Below are positions 10,915 through 20,500 of a stretch of DNA of 64,000 nucleotides, one piece after another. Below the pieces are notes generated by a model. The model was not told where the DNA came from, made no database searches, and saw only the letters and a program-made list of their open reading frames with translations. The stretch's first letter is position 1, and each line of letters begins with the position of its first letter. Position numbers and translations under genes: made by a program. This DNA is from Dasypus novemcinctus (taxonomy: Eukaryota > Chordata > Mammalia > Cingulata > Dasypodidae), in assembly GCF_030445035.2 (NCBI RefSeq), contig NC_080673.1, positions 187,035,216 to 187,099,215 of the forward strand, read 5' to 3'.

Positions 10915-11800
10915 TTTAGTTTCCTAGGTGGTATAAAGCAGATACCATGAAATGCATTGGCTTAAACAATGGGAATTTATTAGCTTTTAGTTTGAGGCAG
11001 AGAAAATGTCCAAATCAAGGCATCATCAATGCGATGATTTCTTCTGAAATCAGCTGCTGATGACCTTTGTTTCCTCTGCTCCTCAGGCAACATACCTGTT
11101 GGTATCTGCCGGTCTTTCCCTTCTCATTCATATTTCATTGGTTTCAGCTTCTTGTTTCCATGATGTTCTCCTTCTCATGTCTGAATTCATTCCATTTATA
11201 AAAGATTCTAAATAGCGAAGCAGATTTGGCTCAATGGATAGAGCATTCACCTACCACATGGGAGGTCCCGAGTTCAAACCCAGGGCCTCCTGACCCACAT
11301 GGTGAGCTGGCCCACATGCAGTGCTGATGTGCGCAAGGAGTGCCATGCCACAAAGGGGTGTCCCCCGCGTAGGGGAGACCTGCGAACAAGGAGTGTGCAC
11401 CATAAGGAGAGCCGCCCCGTGTGAAAAAAAAAAAAGTGCAGCCTGCCCAGGAGTGGTGCTGCACACACAGAGAGCAAGCAAGATGATGCAACAAAAAGAC
11501 ACAGATTCCTAGTGCCACCACTAAGAATACAAGCGGATACAGAAGAACACACAGTGAATGGACACAGAGAGCAGATAACTGGGGCGGGGGGGGGGAAGAA
11601 ATTTTAAAAAAAGATTATAAATGAAATTCATTCCATTTATAATAGGATTAAGACCCATACTGAACAAGGTGGGTCACACCTTAGCTGAAGTAGCCTCTTC
11701 AAAAGGTCTTGCTTATAATTGCTTACATCCACAGGAATGGATTCAATTTAAGGACATGTTTTTCTGGGGTACACTCAACTTCAAGCCAGCAAAGAGTGAT
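10915..11800 (-). mobile_element. MaLR-type LTR, antisense, split by a DAS SINE
   Basis: The plus strand reads like the complement of an MLT1-type LTR: GGCTTAAACAATGGGAATTTATTAG, GTCCAAATCAAGGCATCATCA, then after the SINE ATAGGATTAAGACCC, GGTGGGTCACACCTTAGCTGAAGTA, CAAAAGGTC. The two halves (10915-11201 and 11623-11800) join smoothly once the insertion is removed. Confidence 0.65.
11202..11622 (+). mobile_element. DAS-type tRNA-derived SINE (copy 3)
   Basis: The head begins near 11214 (AGCGAAGCAGATTTGGCTC), with a B-box-like GAGTTCAAACCC. The body and poly-G tail match copies 1 and 2. It is flanked by GAATTCATTCCATTTATAA at 11183-11201 and a near-identical copy at 11623-11642. An inner imperfect 13-bp pair (AAAGATTCTAAAT at 11201-11213, AAAGATTATAAAT at 11610-11622) also flanks the SINE, so the exact insertion history is unclear. 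The element is more diverged at its head than the other copies. Confidence 0.85.
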
Positions 11801-13319
11801 TAAATTGTTTTCCTGATATCAATAGGTAGGAAGTGGCTGAAGCAAGTCTTGAACTAACATCTTCCAATTTTAAAGCCCATGAACTCATTGTCTTCTTATT
11901 TGTGTACATCAGTTTCCAATATCATACTGTTTCAATTTTCAGTGGATAACTCCTTTACAGCTCAGGAGAATATGTTTCAAGAGAAAGAGAAAGGAAAGTC
12001 CGTATTATTAGATAATGGTCTGCAACACTAGAATTCTTCAAAGTGAAAGTGATTCATTCAGGTTAGAATGGTCTTGCACTGAGTCTTTGTCATCTTGCTT
12101 ATTTCAGGTTTATTCAGCCCAGACTTTGTGACTTAGGTCAGATTGCTGTGCCCTAGATTATACTGACTAGCATGTGATATTTCAAAAACAAATATTAGAA
12201 TAAAGTGAAATAAGATTTGTTTAAAATAGCTATTGTGAATATAAAAGGGACATTATGATTCTAATTTAGCTTTAATTTAAATTAAATGCCATGATTTTGT
12301 CATGTTTACATTAAATGCCATGTTTTTGTCCATTAAATTCATTCTGGGGGTGCTCTCTATTATCCTCAATCAATTGAATTTCCCATAATTAAACTCAAGG
12401 TTCAAAGGTTGTAGATGTGAGACTTACATGTATCTTAACCAATTTTAATACTTAATGTCTCATCTGAAATGATCTAGAGAATCTAAGAAATATTGTCACT
12501 TATTTTTATGTTGAGTTAAAATAAAATGTCTGGTGTTGAATTTTCACTGATTCGATGAAACATCAGTGCTCCTAGTTTAGCTGGGATTTATTCTGTGTGC
12601 CTGAAACATATTTTCTGACTTTTTAGATGCTTTGTTTCTCCTGCAATTAGAATAACTAAGTACTTGGTTGTCATGGAAATACTCTCCTCTATAAAAATTC
12701 TTAAAACAGAAGCCTTCCTGATTTGTCTCTTTTTGCAGAGAAGGCAATTACTACCAGTACCTTTTTCCTCCTTTCTCTGTGTTTCCTTTTATATTTCCCT
12801 GTACCTTCCAATTCGATTTTTTTTTTAGCAGGTTTTTGGTGCTTAATCTCTAGATGAAAATGCCTCTCCATTCATGAGCAGCAGTAATAATATTCAGATG
12901 GTATTTCAAGCTTTCAGGGGTTGACAATAATCACTGAAAGGGGCATGTATGTAGCTGAGGCATTGTTAGATTGGCTGCTTGTAGCTTAATCCAATCTCAG
13001 AATATTCTAGTACTCACTTGGAAATAGACTATTGTGCTCGTGGATGTAAATGATAGCTGGGCCTCAGCAACTGACATATCTAGCCCAGAACCACATGCTA
13101 CTCAGCTCTATATGGAAGTTTCTCCCTGGTAGGTCATCTCATATAACACTGGTGCATTTATCAGAGTCAGCACTTAATAATGATTTGTTAAGTGAAGGGA
13201 AACACTAAGTAGGTTCTGAAATGAGATCTTTTATGTTCATGGTGTGGTATGAGATGTGGATCTCAGAGAACTGGTAGTTTGATGAAAAGAGTATGTAAAT
13301 GTAATCCCATATGTTTTCC
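11801..13319. other. Intergenic, no recognisable feature
   Basis: AT-rich unique-looking DNA. A local duplication of an ATTAAATGCCATG...TTTTGTC phrase lies at about 12283-12330. Possible faint L2 end at 13130-13200. No exon or RNA gene supported. Confidence 0.5.
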
Positions 13320-13410
13320 CTGTCACTCTGTTATATATGTTCACTGAGCTTCTACACCATGCTAGGTACTATCCTAGTTGCTGAATATTCAAGATATTGT
13401 GGTGAGAGGT
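13320..13410 (+). mobile_element. L2 fragment (tentative)
   Basis: TTCACTGAGCTTCTACACCATGCTAGGTACTATCCTAGTTGCTGAATATTC follows the L2 phrase usually read as TTGAGCACCTACTATGTGCCAGGCACT. Short and diverged. Confidence 0.45.
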
Positions 13411-13414
13411 AGCA

Positions 13415-13640
13415 GCATAGCAGAGAGGTTATAGGCTCAGGATCTAGAGCCAGATTGCCTGGGTTCACATCTAAACATCTTTGTTCATTAGCTCTGTAAC
13501 CTGGAGCTTCAGTGTCCTATCTGTAAAACAATGATTTCCCCTTCTTTAAACAGTTGCTCTGAGGGTTAAATGAGTTCGTTTTTTGCAAGGTTTCCCAAAC
13601 AGTGCCTGGATCATATTAAGCACTCTGTTTGTTAAATATA
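13415..13640 (+). mobile_element. MIR SINE
   Basis: Near full length: GAGGTTATAGGCTCAGG, then the core AGCCAGATTGCCTGGGTTCA, TAGCTCTGTAACCTGG, CAGTGTCCTATCTGTAAAAC, GTTGCTCTGAGGGTTAAATGAG and AGTGCCTGGATCATATTAAGCAC. Confidence 0.75.
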
Positions 13641-14162
13641 AATAAAATAAAACAAAATGTTGAGCAAGAGAGACAGAATCCCTACACTATAGAGCTTATA
13701 ATTTAGCCAATAATTCTTCTTTGGTCCAATATCATCTCCAGGCACAGTATAAGCATCAAATAAAACATGTCCTAATACTGCTTCTAGTAGAATAAATGAG
13801 AGAAGAGGAAGGAAAAATACTGAACAAGAGAGAGTATGCCAAAGTTGAAATGTTCTTCAGTTCATCACCCACTCAATTTCTCTTTATATTCTCCAATACT
13901 TTTGAAAGGAGGTCTACAGAAGAAGTGGATTATAACAAATGGACAAAATTGTATGTATGAATTACAGGGTGACTTAGCAGGTACAGATTCATTTCACTGT
14001 ATGTAATGGATGTCTTCCTAAAGAGTTGTGCATACACTGAGGGTCTTTATCAAATTACATTTCAAATGCTCTAGGAAGGCTTATTGTGTAAAGGATGTGC
14101 AGTGGACCACACATGACTACCAATGCTTAATTTATTTTGTTGTTTTTTTTGCACTTGCATTG
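13641..14162. other. Intergenic, nothing recognised
   Basis: About 500 bp without recognisable repeat, exon or RNA gene. Confidence 0.5.
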
Positions 14163-14345
14163 TGTGATGGTTAATATCATGTGTCAACTTCGCTAGGTTA
14201 TGGTGTTCATTTGTTTGGTCATACCCTAGCTTAGATGTTGCTGTGAAGATATTTTGTAGACATGATGAGTATCTACAATCAATTGACTTCAAGCAAAGGG
14301 GATTATCCACAATAATATGGATATCCCCCAATCAGTTGGGGGTCC
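14163..14345 (+). mobile_element. MLT2-like ERVL LTR, 5' part
   Basis: Starts TGTGATGGTTAATATCATGTG, continues TCAACTTCGCTAGGTTATGG and GTTGCTGTGAAGATATTTTG, the typical opening of MLT2-type LTRs. Similarity fades at about 14345, so it is truncated. Confidence 0.65.
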
Positions 14346-14919
14346 TAATAGCAAATATTGAGTCTCTTCTACATGTTGGGCATTGTGTAGACTATGCTTC
14401 ACTTTTTATTCTATACACTATCCTGGCTAATGCCATCCATTCCCATGACTTAAATTGCTAACTCTATCTAGTATTACCTTATTTAACAAATAAAAACACA
14501 GGGCATACTTATATTTGAAAAATCATTGTTTATCTGCAATTAAAATTTAACTGATTGTTCTATATTTTCTCTGGAAACTGTGACCATATCATAAAACACA
14601 AGCTCAAATGGCTTCAGGGACCAGTTCATTAAAATGTGAAAATCAGAAAAATTCAAGAAGAGAATGATGGAGATTATGGCCATCTGAGGAACATATGCCC
14701 CATCTGAAAATCTTCAAATTCAATTTTCTTCACACCTTTGCAGCCAAACAAAGAGGGTCTATGGGCTACATTGAATTCGAGGTGACACATTTGGGACTAA
14801 TAAAGATTATATACCAATGACTTCTTCCAGTCCTGTACATGCAACTCTTTACTGGTATCTCCACTTGGACATTCTCTTGATAACTCAAAATGTACGAAAG
14901 TAAAATCTCCATGTTTCAG
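14346..14919. other. Intergenic, nothing recognised
   Basis: Unique-looking DNA without supported features. Confidence 0.5.
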
Positions 14920-15240
14920 CCAGAGTTATCATTTTAAAATACAAATTAGATCATGTGATTTCCCTGTTTAACCCCTCACCTGATTTTTCATTGCCTTGAA
15001 GATAAAATTCAACCTCCTTTATATGGTTTTCCCAGAGAACTTTATATGTCCCCAGGTTACCAACTTTATCATTTCTTGCCATTATCATTCTCACCCCTGC
15101 TATTCAACACCCAAGCCCTTACCAAATCAATTCCATCTTTCTTTCTGGCTTCTAGAACTTTATTGGTGTTCTTCTTTCTGGTTGGAGCCCTTCTCTGGAC
15201 ATGTGTTCAGCTTACATCCCCTGCTGTGCAATTTGCTTTA
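14920..15240 (+). mobile_element. L2 LINE fragment
   Basis: Follows the L2 ORF2 3' region: AAATTAGATCATGTGATTTCCCTG, then ATTGCCTTGAAGATAAAATTCAA, later TTGGAGCCCTTCTCTGG. Decayed, no usable frame. Confidence 0.6.
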
Positions 15241-16380
15241 ACCAAAGAGATATGTGCATAAGGAAAATAAGTAAATTCTTGAAAGAGCTTTTAAGGATAG
15301 CACATGTTTTGCCATGCCCTTTTCTCTTCCTCTGTGATCATGGAAGCATGAATTTACCTGGGTTCAGAGTACACAGGAAAGGTAAGTATGCTCCTCTGTA
15401 TCAGCGCTTACCATTCCTACTCGAGTATGCTATACATGTAAGAGGATTGTTTTAAAATTTTATTTGTAGTCTCAGACGTAAACTCAAACAACCAGAAAAG
15501 AGAAAAAGAGATGTTCTACTTTCCAATGCATTTAAAACATGGTAGACTTTATATATTTTTCAGCAGAGGAGTCATGGACTAGTAAGTGGATTTGTTATTT
15601 TAGCCAAAACCATCTTAAGTAAAGGTAATAGTTCTATGTGAATGGACTAGCAAAGAGAACATTGATTTTTTCAATTTCCTGTGTTATTAGTATAAAAGAA
15701 AAGGGTTTGACATATAAAGAACATTCCATTACTGATAAGGCATACCTTAAAATCAATTGGACACATTCTCATAACAAAATGTAAGAATTTTCTTCACCAG
15801 AGTTATAGTCATCCTTACACATTTTTAGCTGTGACATTTAATGCTATCAATTAAATTATAGTGGTTGAATTATTTAATAGCATGCATTCTTAAATTTGCA
15901 CAATGCACAGAGGAATTTTTTTTGAAGCACAGCAAATTAAAATAATATGGACTGGAGAATATTACTAAATTTTCTTTTAAAAGCTGGGCTCTAATCCCAG
16001 CAAGTCACAAGATTTAGCTGGGGAGATTTTCACACCTACAGATGCTTTGACCCCACTCTACACTTTGCTGAAACCTGGGAACTTAGGAGCTACTGATTTA
16101 AAGCTTTGTATTCAGAGGGATAGTTGATAAGTTTTGGGGTACTGACATTTCAAGAAGGATATCGTTTAAATATTAAGCAGGCTTCGTTGTCTTTGGAAAA
16201 TGATGATCTGTGTCACAATGTGCAGAAACTCTGTTGATCGAGAAGAGACATTCAATTTGGTAAAAATTCCTGTCTTTGAGATGAGGACAGGAGTAAAGAA
16301 ATGAGATGCAATGAAGAGATTAATCATAAAGAACAGAGAGTGACAGAGCAATGGAGAACAAGACTATTTAAAAAACTCAA
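15241..16380. other. Intergenic, nothing recognised
   Basis: About 1.1 kb of AT-rich unique-looking DNA with no supported gene or repeat. Confidence 0.5.
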
Positions 16381-16384
16381 AATT

Positions 16385-16670
16385 CAAACAATATTTAGTG
16401 TGTTCTAGGCCCTTGGTATGCACCACAGGGGAAATAAAGTTGAGATAGTATAGAAAAGCAGTAAATTGACTCTTACTGGGACTAGACAGTCATGAGTTCA
16501 AATCTCAGCTCTGACTGATAATGACAGTGGGTGTGGAGCTTCACCACTGTAAAACTTATTTATCCCAACGGTTTGATGGAGGTAATTCCCATACCACAGG
16601 TATGCTATAAAATTAAATGATGTAAAACACATGGCACAATACCTGGTTCAGTTATGAATTCCTGATTTAT
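16385..16670 (+). mobile_element. L2 scrap followed by MIR SINE
   Basis: 16385-16445 resembles an L2 end. From about 16455 MIR text follows: TCATGAGTTCAAATCTCAGCTCTGACTG, ACTGTAAAACTTATTTATCCC, ATGCTATAAAATTAAATGATGTAAAAC and GGCACAATACCTGG. Confidence 0.55.
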
Positions 16671-16843
16671 TTAGGACCCAATCCTAAAATTGTCTAGTGA
16701 AGATGTACATATAAATTAGTAATCTTAATTCAATAATAAACCTTATTGTATCAAAATACGTAAGAGCTAAAGAATGAGAACACCTAACTCAATCACAGGG
16801 GAAATGGCACTAAGCTGAGTATGGAAGGTCAAGGTTCTTGGAA

Positions 16844-17875
16844 GTATGGTAGGCAGAATAATGGCCCCCCTGAGGGTATCCATATCCTAGTCCCTGAAGC
16901 CTGTGGCAATGTTACTGTATTGGTCAGCCAAAAGGGTGCTGATGTGAAATACCAGAAATCGGTTGGATTTATAAAGGGCATTTATTGGAGGTAGGAGCTT
17001 ACTGATACCAGGCCATAAAGCATAAGTTACTTTGCTTACTAAAGTCTATTTCCATGTGTTGGAGCAAGATGGCTGCAGATGTCTGACAGAGTTCAGTCTT
17101 TCTGGGTTCCTCTCTTCCCAGGTTTTCTTCTCTCTGGGCTTAAGTTTCCTCTCTTTCCCTGGCTTCAGCTTCAGCATCAGACTCCAACATTAAAACTCCA
17201 ATACTAAGAACTCCCAACTCTGTCCTTTGACACATCTTTTATCTGTGAGTCCCCACCCATCAAGGGGTGTGGACTCAATGCCCTACTGGCACAATGCCTT
17301 ACTTTACTTCATTATTTAATCAAGTAAACCTCTGAATCCAATATAACCTAATATGCCCAGAGGAAAAGATCAGTTTACAAACATAATCCAATATTTCTTT
17401 TTGGAATTCATCAATAATATCAAACTGCTACAGTTACCTTACTTGGAAAAGGAGAATCAAGGTTGCAGATGGAATTAAGACTGCCAATCAGCTAACATTC
17501 AAAGAGGGAGATCACCTTGTATTGTTCGGGTGGACTCAAAGTCATCAAAAGTGTACTTAAACATGGAAGAGTGAGACTGAACAGTCAGTGTCAGAATGAC
17601 ATGAGAAAGACTTGACCTGCCATTGCTGGTTTTGAAAATGGAAGAGAACCATAAGCAATAGAATCAGACAACCTCTAGAAGCTGGAAAAAGCAAGAAAAT
17701 ACATTCTGCCCAAAAGCCTTCAGAAAAAAACACAGCCATGCCAATACTAGACTTGAGGTCAACAAAACTCATTTTGGACTTCTGACCTCCAGAATGGTAA
17801 GATAATAAATTTGTACCATGTATTTGGTAATTTGTTATAGCAGGAATAGAAAGCTAATACTGAACTAAACAAGCA
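16844..17875 (+). mobile_element. Old MaLR/ERVL-type LTR, split by a family A solo LTR
   Basis: Opens with TATGGTAGGCAGAATAATGG and closes with GACTTCTGACCTCCAGAATGG, a polyadenylation-like AATAAATTTG, and TAGAAAGCTAATAC. The same opening occurs at 50050. Sequence from 16844-16915 joins 17438-17875 when the inserted LTR is removed. Exact family not assigned. Confidence 0.65.
16916..17432 (-). mobile_element. Solo ERVL-like LTR, family A copy 2 (antisense)
   Basis: A 517-bp unit with exact TG...CA ends (TGTATTGGTCAGCC to AACTGCTACA) and a perfect 5-bp target duplication GTTAC at 16911-16915 and 17433-17437. In sense orientation it starts TGTAGCAGTTTG and ends GACCAATACA. It is homologous to 8893-9526 (opposite strand) and 19323-19834 (same strand). 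No internal viral sequence, so it is a recombination product (solo LTR). Confidence 0.85.
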
Positions 17876-17987
17876 GCTGGGGTGGGAGCTATTTTTTCTG
17901 AGGAGGGAATGGCACAGAGACATGAGGATATGAGAGATAATGTTTGATTCAGAACTGCAGTATTTTTTTTATTTTAGAGAACAAGGG

Positions 17988-18369
17988 TGTATTATTCATG
18001 ATTCTCCAGAGAAATGAAAATGACAGTATATACATATATATCATGTGACTGTGTGGAGTAAGTATGAATAACATAGGGCAATAGAAAAGTTGGAACCTCC
18101 AATGAAGGTGAGGTTGAATTCTCCAGGAAAAGATAGCTGGCTGAGGTAGAGGCAAGAAAGAAAATACAACTTATTGGATGAGGAGACTCTCATCGCTGAA
18201 GATAGTCTTCTTCCTTGACTATAGAGGCAATCATATGTGCAATCAACTGACTGTAGGTGTAAATCCATTGATGGAATACCTTCACAGTAACAATCAATCC
18301 AGTATTTGCTTGACCAAACAATTAGACACCATAACCTAGCCAAGTTGATACGTTAAGTTATATACCACA
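17988..18369 (-). mobile_element. MLT2-like ERVL LTR, antisense
   Basis: Begins TGTATTATTCATGATTCTCCAGAGA (complement of the family's ...TCTCTGGAGAA...AATACA end) and ends near TACCACA at 18369. The right part carries CACCATAACCTAGCCAAGTTGA, complement of the family's start. A 5-bp near-duplication AAGGG / AGGGG flanks it. Confidence 0.65.
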
Positions 18370-18572
18370 AGGGGTAAATAGTTAAACATTAGAGTGTGAT
18401 TTCAAAGGGAAAGGCAGGGGGTGTATGGAAAGCCATGCACATCCTTCAGAAGAGGGTGGGCTTTATCTGGAAGGCCCTAGGGAATCATTGGTGGGCTTTC
18501 ATGATGAAAGAACAAGACGATAATATACAAACAGGAGAAACTATAGACAGCCGTAAAATTTAAGATGATTCC

Positions 18573-19068
18573 TGTATTAGGATTCTCCAGAGAACAAAAC
18601 CAACAGGAGATATATATGTATATGTGTGTGTATGTATGTATATATGTTTAGGAGATATAGTATAAGGTATTGGCTCATGCAACTGTGGGGTCTGGCAAGT
18701 CTGAACTCTGATGTTCAGCTGTCTGCAAACTGGAAACTCCAATAATGGTGATGCTGAAGTCTTTAGTTCAAATTTTCCTGAGGAAGCTGACTGGCTGGGA
18801 TTGTCAGAAAAAGTCAAAGTTGAGGTTGAGTGTGAATTCTCTCACCTCTGAAATCTTCAGTTCTGCCTACTAAGACTTCCAACTGATTGGATGGGAAGAC
18901 TCCCCACATTGCTGAGGGCAATTCGTTTGGATTCATAAGTGCAAACAACTGATTATAGACGCAAATCCCATCTTGAAATACCCTCCCAGTGACAAGCAGT
19001 CCAGTGTTTGACTAAAAAAGTAGGCACCATAACCTAACAAACCATAACACATAAATTTAGCTATCACA
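18573..19068 (-). mobile_element. MLT2-like ERVL LTR, antisense, with AT/TG microsatellite
   Basis: A 496-bp unit from TGTATTAGGATTCTCCAGAG to GCTATCACA. The right end reads CACCATAACCTAACAAACCATAACAC, like the neighbour at 17988-18369 but longer. A TATATGTATATGTGTGTG-type simple repeat at 18607-18655 replaces the usual TATATA stretch of this family. Confidence 0.7.
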
Positions 19069-19322
19069 TCTCCTTTGATGTATCAAAAATGATCATTAAT
19101 TTTTCTTTTAGGGATGCTCTGAACTCTAAATTGCCAATTCTAAGTTTTGTCTTCTGAGTTTGTTTCCATCAAATAGAATGGTGACTACACACATTCTGGA
19201 ACGTGTATCCAAATTTTAATTTGCATTATTTCAATACTTTTGATTTCTTTTCATTCCCACTTTGAGGAAGTGTCTTACAAATGTGATAGATGCAATGCAA
19301 TGCCATTTTGATTCTTGGATGT

Positions 19323-19834
19323 TATGTTAGTCATCCAAAGGGATGCTGATGCAAAATACCAGAAATCAGTTGGGTTTTATAAAGGGTATTTACCTGGGGT
19401 AGAATCTTACAGTTACCAGGCCATAAAGCCTAAGTTACTTCCCTCACCAATGTCTATTGCCATGTGTTGAGGCAAGATAGCTGCCAACATCCAGCAATGA
19501 TTCAGGCTTCCTGAATCCTGCTGTTCCCAGGGCTTGCCTCTCTTTGAGCTCACTGCTCTGCTCCTCTGTGTGCTTACTTCCTGGACTCCAGCTCAAAACT
19601 TCAACCTCCTTTCTCTGTGGTGTGGTTTCTCTGTGATTCCCCACTCACTAAGGGTGGGGAGGGGACAAAACGTCCTACTGATGTGGCCCAATCAAAGCAT
19701 TATTCATTATTTAATCAAGTAAAAGTAATACCTCTGAATCCAATACACTCTAATATGCCTAGAGGAAAATGTCAGATTACAAACATAACCTAATATTTCT
19801 TTTTGGAATTCATCAATGATACCCAACTGCTACA
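19323..19834 (-). mobile_element. Solo ERVL-like LTR, family A copy 3 (antisense)
   Basis: A 512-bp unit running TATGTTAGTCATCC to CAACTGCTACA, flanked by a perfect 5-bp duplication GATGT at 19318-19322 and 19835-19839. High similarity to 16916-17432 over its length (GGTGCTGATG..., ACCAGGCCATAAAGC..., TTTCTTTTTGGAATTCATCA). The first dinucleotide TA is probably a mutated TG. Confidence 0.8.
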
Positions 19835-19994
19835 GATGTCCTTCCTCTCTAATTTATTCCTTCGATGATCAGTTATTGCAAAGATGGAATCTTTATGGTA
19901 AAATACTGTCCTGTCCAATACCAAAATGATCCAGATAATTCAGCTTATGAGATAACTGCTAGGGCTTAATGAGACAACTGTGTGTGGTGGGCTA

Positions 19995-20500
19995 ACAGAA
20001 AGGATAACTCCAGAAACAAAAGAATCATTCATCCTTCAATAGATTTTTACTGAGTACCTATTTTGTGCTAGGCACTGAGCCTGGCACTAGGTATCCATTT
20101 GTGAAAATAACAAATGTTGTTCCAGTCTTCTGGAGACTACAGTAGTGTGTATGTATTGGGTGAAGTCCGTTAGACAAGTAAAGACACACAAATATCACAA
20201 ATATATACATATGAATGTATATATATGTACAATATGTGGTAAATGCTGAGAAAGAAATGAACCCAGAGGCTTTGAGAGAGCGAGAGAGAGAAATGGGGGG
20301 GGGGGTGTGGGGAGGGGGGTGTGCATTAGCTTAGGTAATCAGGAACTTACTGAGGAAGTGATACCTGAAATGAAACTTGAAGGATGGGAAAGAATGACTT
20401 AGAAGTGGGGAGCAGAACATTCCAGGTAAAGGAAATAGTGTGTGGAAGATCTTAAGGTTGCAAAGAAGGCCAGAAACCTAGAAAAAGATGGCTAATGTGC
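19995..20500 (+). mobile_element. L2 LINE 3' region
   Basis: Typical L2 order: TTTTTACTGAGTACCTATTTTGTGCTAGGCACTG, TCTTCTGGAGACTACAGTAG, GTGGTAAATGCTGAGAAAG, GAGGAAGTGATACCTGAAATGAAAC, GAACATTCCAGGTAAAGG. A GA-rich and G-rich run lies at 20270-20315. The first 315 bp are closely similar to 23457-23755 (see findings). Confidence 0.7.

Noticed and set aside
18573..19068. 5-bp target duplication for this MLT2-like LTR
   Set aside because: The flanks ATTCC and TCTCC agree in only three of five positions, not enough to claim.
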